Source: Chrysomallon squamiferum (taxonomy: Eukaryota; Mollusca; Gastropoda; Neomphalida; Peltospiridae). Taken from it: 42,500 bases of DNA. This document shows, piece after piece, positions 11,583 to 24,215 of the stretch. The first letter of the stretch is position 1. Each line of letters opens with the position of its first letter. The notes below the pieces were generated by a model. The model made no database searches and had not been told where the DNA came from. It worked only from the letters and a program-made list of their open reading frames with translations. The position numbers and the translations under genes are program-made. The stretch spans positions 21,716,610 through 21,759,109 of the forward strand of contig CM022679.1 of NCBI GenBank assembly GCA_012295275.1. Reading direction: 5' to 3'.

Positions 11583-12183
11583 CAAAACACAGGACAAAAG
11601 AACTGAAAAGCAGCTCACAATGAAAATTGTTGAAGTTTTCTCATTTTTAATAATGCATGTTACTTTTCTCCGCTTTACTCTATACATTTCCTGCCAAGGC
11701 GAACGCTGAGGTAATTTTACTTTTAACAAAAACCAATATTCGCTTAGGCGTTAAGTGTCGAAAACAGTGTTAGAAATCTTTATTGTACAGTCATAACTCT
11801 CGTTCAATATACTGGATGTGTCGCATAACTGCACTGGATCAGAGATGTGCAAATTAAATTTTAGTCGACCATAAATCTTCAAATGAAACATAAAAGAGTT
11901 GCAACTTTTTTCTTTTTTTCCTTCTTAAATAACGTATTGAACAATCAAAGACATGCAGAGAGATCCAAGAGAATGCTCAGCTGGTCTTCACCCGTGTTAT
12001 TTATTCCAAGATATTTCCTTTTCTTTTATATTGTTATTCGTGTCTTTTTTTGTATTCTGTATGCAACGGTGGATTCCGGTTTTCTTTCTTTCTTTCTTTC
12101 TTTTTTTTATTTTTTTTTCGTACAATTTAGATTCGTTCCTGAATGCAATTTTAACTGTTCGATTCCTTTCTTTTTTTTCATGG

Positions 12184-12345
12184 TGACAGGTTTTGAGTTC
12201 GGAATGGATCTCGATGGTTGGAGCGAAAGATTGACTCGTGGCAGTTTGCGGTATCGATCCTTCACGCGGCGTATTTCCAGTTCTAGCCAGGGGCTCAATG
12301 TCTGGTTTATCAAATACGATGGTATACGCTTTCTTGATTGACTAT
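12184..12345. other. GC-balanced island with a tRNA B-box-like motif
   Basis: A CpG-containing block between a TTTC-rich tract and a (GT)n tract. On the minus strand it has GGCTAGAACTGG (box-A-like), then GGATCGATACC (one mismatch from the Pol III box B) about 30 bp on. It may be a decayed tRNA-derived SINE, or a coincidence. The remaining 11580-12183 is T-rich non-coding DNA. Confidence 0.25.
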
Positions 12346-12352
12346 GAATGAG

Positions 12353-12378
12353 TGTGTGTGTGTGTGTGTGTGTGTGTT

Positions 12379-12412
<34 letters not shown>
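12353..12412. repeat. (GT)n microsatellite
   Basis: GT dinucleotides with a TTTG interruption. Confidence 0.9.
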
Positions 12413-12415
<3 letters not shown>

Positions 12416-14199
12416 AGAATAATCTACTTATCACAGAATATATTTCGGCAAAATAACGAGTCTACTCTTTATGAGTTTACTGTTGGTTAAAATACTTCTG
12501 TTTCGTGCTGAAAATGGCAAACCGTTCTGTAGAAATATGCTGTTAATTATCTTCTTTGTGTCGCCCACCGTTACTTCATGTACTTAAGATGGCTTTATAC
12601 AAATGATGATAAAAGGAATCTGTTCCGGCAAGCAACTTATCTAAATGCTTACATCTACGACAAATGCTTTCTCTCTGTTATTTGTCCTTAAATAATAATC
12701 TGATATACTCTTCTGCACACATGAGTGGTCTTGTGTCGGGCTTAACACTGCCACAAGAACCGCTCTTCGCTGCCCCAGGGAATTCCTTCAGTTGGGGACC
12801 GCATTAGATTTGCAAGAGTTCTTTTGTGATAGCCAAATTAACTTTGATGGAGAAATATATATGCGACTCCCATCGCCCGGCTATTCATATCCGTGATTTA
12901 TCCGATTATTTGAAAATATTCTTCATTATTTTCGCCACTCTTTGAATCGATAATTGTCGATAAGTCTTCAAAAGAAAGCGCAAATTTCATTTCTAATCTG
13001 CGGCGTTCATTTAAATCTCTGTATCGTTCCGGTGCTGACCCAATTCGGTTCGGGGTGTGCACTTTATTGAGTTGTTGGAACATTAATGTTCACATTTCGA
13101 TTAACGACGGCGACGAGGGTGTGATGGTGCCAACACTCTTCTGATTAGAAGCTTTCGCATCCCCGACACTGCAGCACGGCTGAATAATACATTGGTGACG
13201 GAGATCAATAGGAATCATCTGAACATTGTGGTCAAGAGACGAGAAGATAAAATAAAAATTGTTTTTTTTTAAAGGACTTCAGATTCCAGGTTCCTGTACC
13301 GTCTTCTTCTTTTTCTGTTACTACTAATAATGATGATATGACGATGATGATGATAACAACAACAACAATAAAAATGTATAGTACTAGCACTTCAACTTAC
13401 TTCCTGATTATCACCAGGCTCTTAAAAATGTCAGGTTTTACTTTCAAATTGATTATCTTTGTCATTTTCATTCTTGTCTTCTAAGTCAGTTTTCTATAAA
13501 ACCGATTTAAAACATTGTTTTATAGTAAAGACGCGCACATTGCAGTGGTATGGACGTTTTCCTGTTCAACAGATCTGGCCAAAACGATTTTGCAAATATT
13601 GTGAAATGCAGAAAAAAGATGATGCTAACGGAACTTCAGAGAATGGACAGGTCTGGAGATCGCTAAGTCTGAGAAGACTGTGCAGGATAAGGAAAAAAAA
13701 AATGGAAGAAATTGGTTGTAAAATCATCTGTAGTTTCCTAGCGATCATTGCGTGTAAGGAATAAGTGAAGTAAAGTCACTCTTTGTTATTAGTTTTTCAT
13801 TTCAGTCTTTAACGTCGCATTCGTTAACGTCCTTGTTATTGTTAGTATTTTACATATTGACTCCGTTCTGTTTTTGCTATCCTCTCTGTATTTATTACTA
13901 AGGCTTCACCGTGTCAGGTTTAGATGGTGCAATTCTCATTCTGTTGACCTCTCACCTCCACACTGCTGCTGCCAAAGTCTTCACACCTGGGATAATAAAT
14001 TCATGTTACGTCATTCTGTATAACAAGCGAAAATACATATCAACATAATGTTTTAATAAGAAAATACGTATATCACTGAAATCAGTTTATCTCTGGTTCT
14101 TAAGTGCAAATTATAGTTAAATATTCAGTAATTACAAATTTTGTGAAGATACGATGATAATGTGATGACATTTTGATTATTTTTATAAATACTGAGATC

Positions 14200-14200
<1 letters not shown>
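12413..14200. other. Intergenic DNA, mostly unique
   Basis: Moderately AT-rich, with few repeats (AAC/GAT triplets near 13330-13370). A roughly 100-codon plus-strand ORF at 13459-13764 lacks any domain, signal or splice evidence I recognise, so I do not call it a gene. Confidence 0.5.

Positions 14201-14242
<42 letters not shown>
14201..14242. repeat. (TA)21 microsatellite
   Basis: Perfect TA dinucleotides. Confidence 0.95.
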
Positions 14243-14244
<2 letters not shown>

Positions 14245-14730
14245 GAAAACGTTTCTTGTCAAAAACGACGTTTAGAATGAAGATTAAGAACAGATTTCGA
14301 CAGATTTAATTAATCCATCACATCTTTACTCTCAAGTATTTGTTATCGACACGTTTCTGTCCTTTATTATTTAATTACAAATCTCCTTAATATTTATTTT
14401 TCTTTTATATAAAATCAGATGAACAAGAGTAAATATTTTTTTTTCTCAAAAGTTTTAAAAGGTCACTGGATGGGTGCCATTCCTTTCTCTGATTTGACGT
14501 ATTTATCTTGTCTTTTGGAAACTCATGGGACGTGGTCATTAGTTCGTTTAATATATTTAATCGTAACAATTGTAACATCTAGCACAAGGTTGAAACAGCC
14601 TTCTGGCATTTGAAAATGAAATTGACCAAATATTCCTGACTGGTCTGGACGGCGGAATCGAATGGGCTGCCAACTTACCGTGGACTACAGCGAAGAGAGG
14701 ACAACGAGAGCGAGAGAAATAATAAAAGAG

Positions 14731-14734
<4 letters not shown>

Positions 14735-14782
<48 letters not shown>
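14735..14782. repeat. (GA)24 microsatellite
   Basis: Purine tract on the plus strand. The flanks 14243-14734 and 14783-15240 are non-coding, with unassigned short ORFs. Confidence 0.95.
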
Positions 14783-14785
<3 letters not shown>

Positions 14786-15261
14786 CGTATACATTTGTTA
14801 AATATTTATCTTCTTGCCAGTTATGACCATCGTATTTACTTCTCAATTACCAGTATTTGTATATATTACTCCTAAAGTGCCATCGATCTCCTACCAGTGG
14901 CGTAAGTACCCAACCACGGGCAAATAGTTCTAGCTTTTATCTGGCAAACTTGGGAATTCTTCCTCTTTTCCCTTTACTCTCCTGTGGCCTGTATACACAG
15001 AGGAAAACTGGGATGAAAAGAAGCACTCGGTACTATTCGTATTTGGAAATATCGACGCAAGAGAAATCTGGGAGTATATTTGAACTAGAGGTCCACTCTG
15101 TTGAAAGCTTGAGAGCTGAGTAGAAAATATATTTTGATATCTAAAACTGTTGTAAAAGTATTTAAAATGACTTCAGCAACATCAGCAACCACAAAATAAC
15201 ATCATTATTAATTTAGAAAGGATAATCATGAACTCGCAGGTGCGAACATACGTAATATACA

Positions 15262-15366
15262 CACATACGTACGTACGTACGTACGTACGTACATACATAC
15301 ATACATACATATACATACATACATACATACATACATACATACATACATACATACATACATACATAC
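15262..15366. repeat. (ACGT)n joined to (CATA)n
   Basis: ACGT tetramers (self-complementary) at about 15266-15292 pass into CATA tetramers up to 15366. Confidence 0.95.
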
Positions 15367-15539
15367 TAAGTAGTTTCAAGACTAACAGCCGATATTTTTA
15401 TTTTTCATTTAAATAAGTTTATATATTTTAATTATTTTGTTTTCATTAAAACCTTCAAATTAAGCTTTGTGAAATACATCTGTAGTAGACATCATAGGTT
15501 TCACGTATTCTAAACACTTTCTAGCGCAGGGCATAACGT

Positions 15540-15730
15540 ATCATCATCATCATCATCTAACATGAACGCTGATAAGGTGCCCAGTTTTCGTCAGTTGAAA
15601 GCATCTGTTTTGCGGCTTCGACTCGGCCAAGATCTGCAGCGACCAGGGAGGCCAAGGTTTTACACGAGTTTCTCGGGGAGACTTAAAATCGATCGGCGAT
15701 GATGGATATGTCAAATTGGATTTGCCAAAA
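15540..15730. promoter_or_regulatory. Repeat-poor GC-richer island
   Basis: Follows (CAT)5 at 15541-15556. Contains ATCGATCGGCGATGATGG-like sequence near 15687. Possible conserved non-coding element; no gene seen. Confidence 0.2.
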
Positions 15731-16970
15731 TCAGACGGCTTCTAAAGTGTTTAAATTCTCCAATCGTTTGTTCAAAACCGTTTGAATTTGTTTTGCGTGC
15801 ATGCAAGTCGGTTCTGTTCCACTGAAAGAAAAGGAACACAGAAAAAAAATTGCCTCAGATTTTGTTCTGGGATCAATTTTTTTGTTGTTTTCACTTTGTT
15901 TTGTTCTGCTTTCTTTTCTTTCTTTTTTCTAATAAAACGTAAAGAAGAATAAAGGATTTTGCACTGATGCTTTTTTTTGTAAAGAGGAGTTTTACTCACT
16001 TGCAGAAAGTCATGGAAGATGGTCATTCTGTAATTTAGAAAATGGTGTACTTCAGTCAATTGCGGTTTTTTTTCTTTTTATATATGTTTTAAAATTTATT
16101 TTTCATCTGCGATAAACATATTTTGTTTTCATGCTGAATTTTAATATCCTCTGCTCATTACAAAATGTAATTTTTTCACACTTGTTTCGCTAAAAAAATT
16201 AATTACCTTTTCTTGTTTGAAGATATAAATCGATTTTTGACTATGGTGGTTTTTTTTGTTTATTCATTAAATGTTTAATACTCAATTATCCGTCAACCAT
16301 TTCATTAATTCATCATTCCAGAAACTGACTGATTGATTGAGTCCTCATTTTTCTCCATTCAAAAATGTTTTGGTTAATAAAGTATATAATGTGTTACAGT
16401 TTGACGAGTTCGCTTTCGCTCTCTGATATATCATCTGCTGGCTTTACGATTACGATGAGTACTGAAACCAACAGCATTAAGATTCAACCAAACTCTTTTT
16501 TTTAACAAATTGTAGATTTTCATTTCTTGGATTCCATATCGAACGATGCTTCTCCATTTCTAACCAAACTACGACTTCGCTAAATGTGTTTTTTGCTATT
16601 TTGAGTTAATCATGTATTAACCTTGTCTGTATTTTAGTTTATCACATAAAAGTATAAAGGTAATAACATTTAACGCTAGTAGTTAATACATTTGCAGCAA
16701 TAGATTGAAAGTAGCAGTGAAGTGTTATTATCAGTAGTCATATTTAGTTAATCTTTAACTTGCTACAAGGTAATCGTTTTAATAATGTTGTGTGAAAATG
16801 AATTAATGCGTTACTCTTCCTCGGATTGGGGAAACAGATGACAACCACTTGCTCTGTAATTCTCAACATGTGGCTCGCTGACTCATGGATGACAGTCAAT
16901 GTGGTACCGGGTGTCTGAAGCTAAGATAAACACTTGAAGAGTCTGAACTGTAAAATATGTGATCATTCAT
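15731..16970. other. AT-rich intergenic DNA
   Basis: T-rich, with no coding signal or clear repeat recognised. Confidence 0.5.
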
Positions 16971-16974
16971 GATA

Positions 16975-17475
16975 AAGAATTCCTGGCAATGCGGGCAATT
17001 GAAGTCCGAAACAAAAAAAAACCTCGCACTGAACTAATATATCGACACCAAAATGAAAAAAGAAAACTCAAATGCGATCGTGTTGAAGCATTCGACTCTA
17101 ACAAACGTTGCACTAGAAAAGCAAAGGGCTGTCGTATTAAAGGAACCCGTTTTTACGACAAAGAACAAAAAGCTCTTGACGCATGCTCTGTGTTATGTCA
17201 CTGATTCAGAAGAAACGGTGACTTACTTCATTAGATTAAAATTTCACTGTGCTGAAGCATTCGACCATCAACGTGCAATACACCAGACCCTGCACTAGAC
17301 CGTCGTATTAAAGCAACCGCGCTTCGCGACAAAGAACAAAACGTACTTGACCCATGCCCTGTGTCAGATCGTTCACTCTAACATTTGTGTATTTGTCCTC
17401 GTCTGTGTTTCACTGCTCGGCTACTTCCCGGAGTCATCCATCACCCAGTGTTTGAGAATTCCTGGCAATTCGTTT
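16975..17475. repeat. Degenerate 169-bp direct duplication
   Basis: TGTTGAAGCATTCGAC at 17080 recurs as TGCTGAAGCATTCGAC at 17250. Further shared blocks (GTCGTATTAAAG, CGACAAAGAACAAAA, CATGC-CTGTGT) appear in the same order. GAATTCCTGGCAAT flanks the block at about 16978 and 17457. The reading frames crossing it do not match a known protein. Confidence 0.7.
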
Positions 17476-17728
17476 GGAAAAATCAAAGACTTTATTTGCG
17501 GGTTGGGGAACTTGTCAACTAGGGTTAAACTGTTGGCGCAGCGTTTTTGATAGATGTAGATTGAAAATGATAAATCGAAGCCACGAGATCGTGTCTCAGC
17601 ATAAGAAATGGGGTTTTTCTTGTTGTTTTTTTGTGTTAACTGTTCACATGAGCAGTGGAAGTTTCTTATTTGTTTTCAAGGATTTAGGGCAGACTTGGTT
17701 TCAGATAAAGTGTGGTGTAAGAGAGAGT

Positions 17729-17731
<3 letters not shown>

Positions 17732-17804
<73 letters not shown>
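17732..17804. repeat. (GA)n microsatellite
   Basis: 73-bp GA tract. It is followed by degenerate TGTA/TGTT tetramers to about 18000 and (AAC)n near 18060-18100. Confidence 0.95.
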
Positions 17805-17807
<3 letters not shown>

Positions 17808-18229
17808 TATTTGTTCTCATTTATGTCATTATTCATACCAGTGTATAGTAAGAATATGTGTCTGTTTTGAATGAATGTTTGTATTTGAATGTTTGTATGT
17901 ATGTCTGTGTTGTATGAATACATGTATGTATATGCATGTATGTATATATGTGTATATGTATGTTTGTATGTAAATAGACGTATGAATATGTACGATCGTA
18001 AACAACAAGGTATAGCTGAATAAATTATGTGTCAAATCGTCAAAATAATAATATCACCACCACAACCACCACTAACAACAACAAACAACAACAACAATAA
18101 TAATTTATAAAATTTTCTTTACTTCCATGAGTTTACACATCACACAGACACCTCATACAAAACAGTTGCACATCAAAGACAAAAACTCACGTTTCAAAAC
18201 AAGACATTAACGTTTCTCATACTGACGTC

Positions 18230-18600
18230 TCCGACTTCAAGGGAGATAATTATTATTCCGCGGCATTTTAACACTGTTAATCATCGCTGTTTAAGTGTAA
18301 TTGTAATCAGAATTGCACTTAATTCAATTCTCATTCTCTTTTATCGTCGGCCGCACCAATAAAGGGAGTGCTCCTTAATATCCAGTTCTTGCTCTTCTCG
18401 TCGGCTCGGTCCAGCGAACTGAACGCGTCCTCTGATTCTTGACCGCCATGACATCATCTCCTGACAGGCTGACCCGGGCTGCTGTATTTCCGCGGAGTAC
18501 ATTAAACCGACTGTCACTGTGCGTAATTAACGCGTACTGTCAAAACCCGGACAGTTCCCCGCGCTCGCTTTGTCGTGGTTAATGCAGTCGAGTTCATTCT
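18230..18600. promoter_or_regulatory. Repeat-poor GC-richer intergenic island
   Basis: The largest unique block between the two genes. It has many CpGs, homeodomain-type TAATTA/TAATC cores and TGACAG/CTGTCA (TALE-type) cores. No ORF resembles a protein. Candidate shared enhancer of the divergent pair, by inference only. Confidence 0.35.
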
Positions 18601-20340
18601 GAGTTTAGGTACTGCGAGGTTCTGCCATGCTTTGTTTGTTGTTTTTTGCTTTGTGTCAGTGACACATGCATGCATGCACGCACGCACCTACATGTGGGCA
18701 CGCAAGCACTCTTTTTTTTTTGTCGTAAGTTATTAGGTGATTCAGTATAAAGACGATCAAAGAAAGAAAGAAGAAAAAAAGAGCTATTTTTACGTCATGC
18801 CCAGTTTCATAGTCTTACTGTAACATAAATATCTTAACTCAATTTTTTAGGTTACTAATTTTGAATTCCAAACACTCTTAATATTCATGCCGGGTTTTTA
18901 ATATTTAAATTCCAGTCATTGATAAAAAGCCTCAGCACATTTCATTTTGATAATCTAAGCAACTGTTTTCTCTGTAATAGTTACAATGGTGTATCGTCTA
19001 CCAAAATTATATTAATTTCAACGATTACTCTGTAGAACAGTGCTTAACTTATTTTACTACAGAAGAATCATTGCTTCTAATTGGAAGAAGTAACTCGTGG
19101 TGTTGAATGAAAATACACTTTCCCAACAACAATTTGTGTCATAGCTATGTGGCGCACTGGCTGGAACGTGAAATTCGTCAGTCTTAGAGACTAATCGTGT
19201 CAGATATATAGATGTAAGTAATGGTATATTGTAGAAAGGAATCCCGTAGCAATCATCATAAGATCTACTCTCATTGATTGGATTAGCAGAAAGAGGTAAT
19301 TTGTATATACCTTCTCACACACAGAAAAAAACACTAAAACAAACAAACGAACAAAAAAAAAAAAAAAAATAAAATAACAAAAAAGATAACAAAAAATAAC
19401 AAAACAAAAACAGAAAATGAAAAAAAAAAAAATTACAAAACAAAAACAACAGTAGTTTTAAATTTATTATTGCAGGATTTATTAATGTCAAATAGAAATA
19501 AAACTGAAAATTCGGAACCAATATGGAGGATAGATCTTGCTACGTCGTTTTCCCCGAGACAAACACGCTACCGCCATGCCATAACCAGCGGTTGATTACT
19601 GAAGCCTCGAGGATTTTATAACCTGTTTTTTTTTTCTGTGTTTATTTTCATGCCGTGTTGTCATTAAAACTGTGTTGATTTGTTTGAGATTTTCTTTCTG
19701 TGATTTAGGTAACGCTAGCTGAGATTGCGTGACAAAACCTTTTTATCACTGCCCGTAATTGGACAATCCTAACAGTGACAGTTCGGGACTTGTTATTTCC
19801 GAGCCACCGGAAAGTGTCACAAACATAACACATTTTTCTAAACAAGTGTTTGTTTTGTTTTTTTTCCATTTTAATGACAGATTCGTGTAATTTCTTGTGT
19901 AAACTGAAAACACTGATTTAAAATAGGTAGAGAGAAAAGAATTGGTTGTAGTTTAGATGCAAATGATAAATATGAATTTCGTATAGATACGGAAGAAAAT
20001 TCTGTTTTCTCTTTTAAGCCAAATTTTCATTGATTGCTTTGTTGTTTTTTTATTTTTTTATTAACGTATATATTTGTTTGTTTGTTTGTTATTTTATTTT
20101 ATTTTATTTTTATTTATTTATTTTATTTATGTATATAGTATTTATATTTATTTTGTTTGTTTATTCATTCTCACACACAGAAAAACACAAAAACAAACAA
20201 ACGAAAAAAACAACAGTATTGTATTTATTTTGTTTGTTTATTCATTGAGAAAATCGGAAAACAACATTAATTTATTCATAAATGTTAATGACGATACATT
20301 ATATATTACTGCAAACTTACGCCATGTAATAGTATGCGTA
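18601..20340. other. AT-rich intergenic DNA with a repeated 45-bp segment
   Basis: No gene is seen. An A-rich tract lies at 19320-19445 and (TTTG)(TTTA)n at 20069-20160. A CTCACACACAGAAAAA-type segment occurs at both 19313 and 20169. Confidence 0.5.
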
Positions 20341-20346
20341 GTATTT

Positions 20347-20401
<55 letters not shown>

Positions 20402-20402
20402 G
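20347..20402. repeat. (GTA)n microsatellite
   Basis: GTA triplets. They read as poly-Val or poly-Tyr in spurious ORFs. Confidence 0.95.
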
Positions 20403-21170
20403 CGTAGTATTTATAGGAGTTGTCTAGTGATGAAATTTTACGACCGACACTGACGATATAGTTAAAAATTAAGAGCAAAATAATGATCGACTGATTGTAC
20501 AACATTCTCACATAAAACTAATAAATGGATAAAAGCCTTTTTATAGAAAGCATAACAATACGTTGTTAAAACTCATTACATCATAACAAATGATAGCAAA
20601 GTTTTAATACAGTGCATAACGTCACCACATCATTTTAACCCTGGCTAAAGTTTTTAAAAAATCCATAGCACAAGTCTTGCAGTATTTATAACTTCCAATT
20701 AATTTTACTCTATGAGATTGGACAGTCATCGAGGTTTTCCTTGATTTGTCTGAAAAACCAGACATTATAATTGTTTCATTTGAATAGGAATTCTTTTGGG
20801 GCTGCATCTGCGGTTATCACGAACATTGATAGAACAGTATGGCAAGCGTTCGACATGAATCAGCAGCTATTTTGTTTCTGTTCTTTTCGAAAAAACGTTT
20901 GATGAAAGTAGGAGCTCGAGTCTTGCAGACCTGGTTATTGGTAAGAATTGTTATACATCATCATCAGTAGCACGAGAATAGCACGAGAATAGTCGCAGAC
21001 TGATTTCTGGCCTGTTCAGACAGCGGGGATATTAAAAATCGCTTTCGTCTAAGCGCAGAAAAGTCGTAATTCAAAATGAACATTAAGATGTAAAAGTACG
21101 CGATACAGATCGAGTTAGCAGTGGAATGACATCGTGACGCCGTAACACTGAAACTTTCTATGAAAATTAA
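20403..21170. other. Intergenic DNA with a repeat-poor patch at 20820-21130
   Basis: The patch holds a small tandem repeat of AGCACGAGAAT near 20969-20990 and is less AT-rich than its surroundings. Possible regulatory DNA; no gene seen. Confidence 0.3.
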
Positions 21171-21301
21171 AAAAAAAAAAATAAATAAATAAATAAATAA
21201 AAAAAAAAAAAAAAAATAAAGTATTGTAACAGGGACGTAATGATTACCTTCTTACCTAATGATCACATTCGTAATTTTTATAAACGAAGCTGTACAAGTA
21301 A

Positions 21302-21309
21302 TGACGTCA
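21302..21309. promoter_or_regulatory. Third perfect CRE palindrome
   Basis: TGACGTCA in the intergenic interval, in AT-rich surroundings. Motif evidence only. Confidence 0.25.
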
Positions 21310-21409
21310 ATAACTATAACAGAAATACGTTTTTTTTTTTTTTTTACCATTCGAATTGCATGCTGTCTGTTTTGAAATGTAGGATACTACAGGAATTTAC
21401 AGGCTCATA

Positions 21410-22400
21410 TAACAACAACAACAACAACAACAACAATAATAATAGTAATAATAACAATAAAATGAAATGTCTCGAATTTTAAAAATACTTAAATTGTAAA
21501 CTTTATATAGATTTATATTTTTAATAAAAACCCTCTTTTCCAGCTTTTAAACAAGAAAAAAAAAAAAAAAAAAAAATAAAAAATGAAAGAAACATCCGTC
21601 GTGAAGGTTAACTGATGAAAACAAACCTGCTTTCGTTGAGCTTGAAGCATACATTAAAACTTTATCTTTAGCTTTCCAATAACATGATCAGAAACGCAAT
21701 GTTCATGATATCATTAGCTGTAACAAAACGATTACTATAGGTCCCAAACGGCTACGGTAAGCTCTACAATGGCGGAACACTCAACAGATTGGAACAGTTT
21801 TAATGTCCTAAAAATAAAAAAACCTCGCAATACAACAAATGCCGATTACTGCTCAGTAATAATTATCATATGCATCTTTCCTTTATGTGAACAGGTTATG
21901 TTCAAAACTGTTTTACTAAACAGGAACGATCTGAGCATTTCCTTGCCAAAAAAAAACAAAATACGAAAAAATATTAGTACTTGAGGCGGCGACAGCTTTC
22001 TGTAATTACGCAATTATCTTCCGTTGTACAACCAACCCTCTGTGGAAGCGAACCCGAGAATTCAATTTAAGAACCAAACAGGTCATCTGTTGTTAGTCAA
22101 GTTACAAAAAAATATAATAATAATAATAAAAAAAATATAAAAGAAGACGAAGAAGAAAAGAAAACGAAAGAAAGAGAAAAACGAAGAGCAGAATGTAAAA
22201 AAAAAAGAATATATAATAAAAAAAAAAAAAAAAATAAAGCTAATGATGTTAAAGAAACTTTTAAAAAAAGAAGAAATAAATACGATAAAACGTAAAAGAA
22301 AAAGAAAATAATGAAAAAAAAAATGATAAGAATTTTGATAAAAAAAAAAAGATAGTTAGAAATAGGGGAAAAAAAAAAAAAAAAACTCAAATGAAAAGAA
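21410..22400. repeat. A-rich low-complexity region with (AAC)n/(AAT)n and poly-A
   Basis: (AAC)n at 21412-21434, a poly-A run at 21554-21576 and a long AAAG/AAAT-rich block at 22105-22395. The 21600-22090 portion is unique with no clear gene. Confidence 0.75.
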
Positions 22401-22430
22401 AAAAAATATTCGTATAATGAAGCCTTTTAA

Positions 22431-22780
22431 ATGCGTCGTCAACCTTGTACCAGCGAATCACTTGGCTCAGCCAATCAATTTGAACTTCATCTCAAAAGGG
22501 ACGTCGGGAAACTCCGGTTCTGTGGCGAATCGAACAACTTGTCACTTCTTCAAAAACTCGGCAAACATCGCCAATTCCCACGCAAACCACGAGCTAATGA
22601 GTCGCTGATGTCGTCGCTTCACAAGGGTCACGAAAGGGGACTACCACGACGTCCCCTGCTTATAAATTCGGTGATTAGAAAAGGATCCGAGACAAGCAGA
22701 CGAGAGATGTTGATTTTCGTTTCCGATCATCCACGATCAATCAGCCTTCTTCTTCTGCCTCTCGTCCGAAGCTCATTTTG
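22431..22780. promoter_or_regulatory. GC-richer island with NF-Y CCAAT box and TATA box
   Basis: CTCAGCCAATCA at 22466-22477 is a near-ideal NF-Y site, and TATAAA occurs at 22661-22666 on the same strand. A 116-codon plus-strand ORF overlaps but is rich in Ser/Arg and matches no family I recognise. Candidate promoter or enhancer. Confidence 0.35.
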
Positions 22781-22889
22781 AGAAATCTTGTTTTGTTGTT
22801 TTCATTAAAAGATGTTTATCTGCAGTTTTATTAAAAATCTCTTTGATTGATTTTGAAATTAACAAGAAATAAAAGTCAGAGTCAGCGTT

Positions 22890-22997
22890 TATTCATCGAT
22901 CTGTTTGTCTGTCTGTATGTGTGGGTGTTGAAGTTAACGTATGTATGTCTGTTTGAGTGTTTTGTCTCTTTGATATACGAGTATCTATTTCTGTGTG

Positions 22998-23029
<32 letters not shown>

Positions 23030-23095
23030 TGCGAGATTATGTGTATGTACACGTGTATGTATGCATGCATTCGTGTATATTTATTTTATTTCGTT
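22890..23095. repeat. Degenerate (TGTA)n tetranucleotide region
   Basis: TGTA/TGTC/TGCA tetramers, most regular at 22998-23030. Confidence 0.85.
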
Positions 23096-23919
23096 GATTA
23101 TATGGATGCATGAGCATAAAAACACATACAACTATCAAGTACAAATATGATTTTAAAGAAAAAAAAAATTAAAAACATCATTCAGAAAATAAATAATGCA
23201 GTTTAAAACTGTTCGGTGCACGCAAACTTAAGCAATACATAAAAGAAAGCGACTCATAATTTTGAATTAATCTGAAAAACGACTAATTCCACACACAAAA
23301 AAAAGTGTGAAATTTGTCGTGTGCAAGATGTCGTTCTCTATATCATACAGAGTTATATTACAAAATTACCACCGAGTTTTTACCGTAGTTTTATAGCCAC
23401 TAAAATCAATATTGTTTCTCAAGGAAAGACGAAATGATATTATTCAAGTGTAATGGATAAGAAAAAAAAAAAAAATATAATAATAATAAAAAAGAAAAGT
23501 GAAAAAGAATTTTTGATTATTAAAACATGTCACGTGAAAAGAAAGAGATAGTAAGCCGGAGGAAGATGCATTATTTATTTTTATTTTTATTTTATTTTAT
23601 AAATTGCATATTAATGCGCTGGTTCAGCCATTACCAGTCTCTGTGTGTATTTAACATGCATGTCAAATCGAATCGCCAAAATGGTTTCTGTGTAATGAAT
23701 TTATACGTTACTGAATGCTGTAATCAATTTAATTTACAGCTACGAGTGTGGTAAGGATGTGCCAAATTTTTTGATCTTCGTGTTTCAGTATTACTGGATC
23801 ACGTAGCAAAATGGCGGATGCGTTTTTCAGTTGTTTTTTTATTTTTATTTATTCTTCAAAACAAGTATGAAAAGTTAAATTCCTTCAACGTAAATGTACA
23901 TTGTAGCAAATCGACGAAA
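23096..23919. other. AT-rich intergenic DNA
   Basis: No supported gene or repeat beyond short A/T runs. Confidence 0.5.
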
Positions 23920-24165
23920 TCGAATAACAACTGCGAGATGATATAATTATAATTATTATAAAAATGTTATTACAATATCGCACAGGAAAACTGTGGAAGC
24001 CATTTATTATCAAGACCGACAACTGCGAAACTGAAAATATTATAATAATATTATTACGAATGAAAACGGTGAAGATATTTCACTTCAAAGGCCGACAACT
24101 GCGAGATGGAAAATACACGGAAACGTTCTGCTTCAAAGGCCGATAACTCTGAGAAGGAAAAGAAA
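23920..24165. repeat. Degenerate tandem repeat with GGCCGACAACTGCGAGATGG core
   Basis: CGACAACTGCGA-like cores recur at about 23925, 24018, 24092 and 24139. They are preceded by GAAAAC-GTGAAG and CTTCAAAG modules in the better copies. Followed by a poly-A run at 24182-24213. Confidence 0.65.
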
Positions 24166-24181
24166 TAGAAAAAAGAAGAAG

Positions 24182-24213
<32 letters not shown>

Positions 24214-24215
<2 letters not shown>

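Noticed and set aside
13459-13764. 101-codon plus-strand ORF
   Set aside because: No recognisable domain, no splice or promoter support, and chance ORFs of this size are expected in a window this long.
14857-15123. 88-codon plus-strand ORF
   Set aside because: No domain or conserved motif recognised; not supportable as a gene.
22431-22781. 116-codon plus-strand ORF in a GC-richer island
   Set aside because: Shadowed by another frame of similar openness, no family resemblance; regulatory DNA is the simpler reading.
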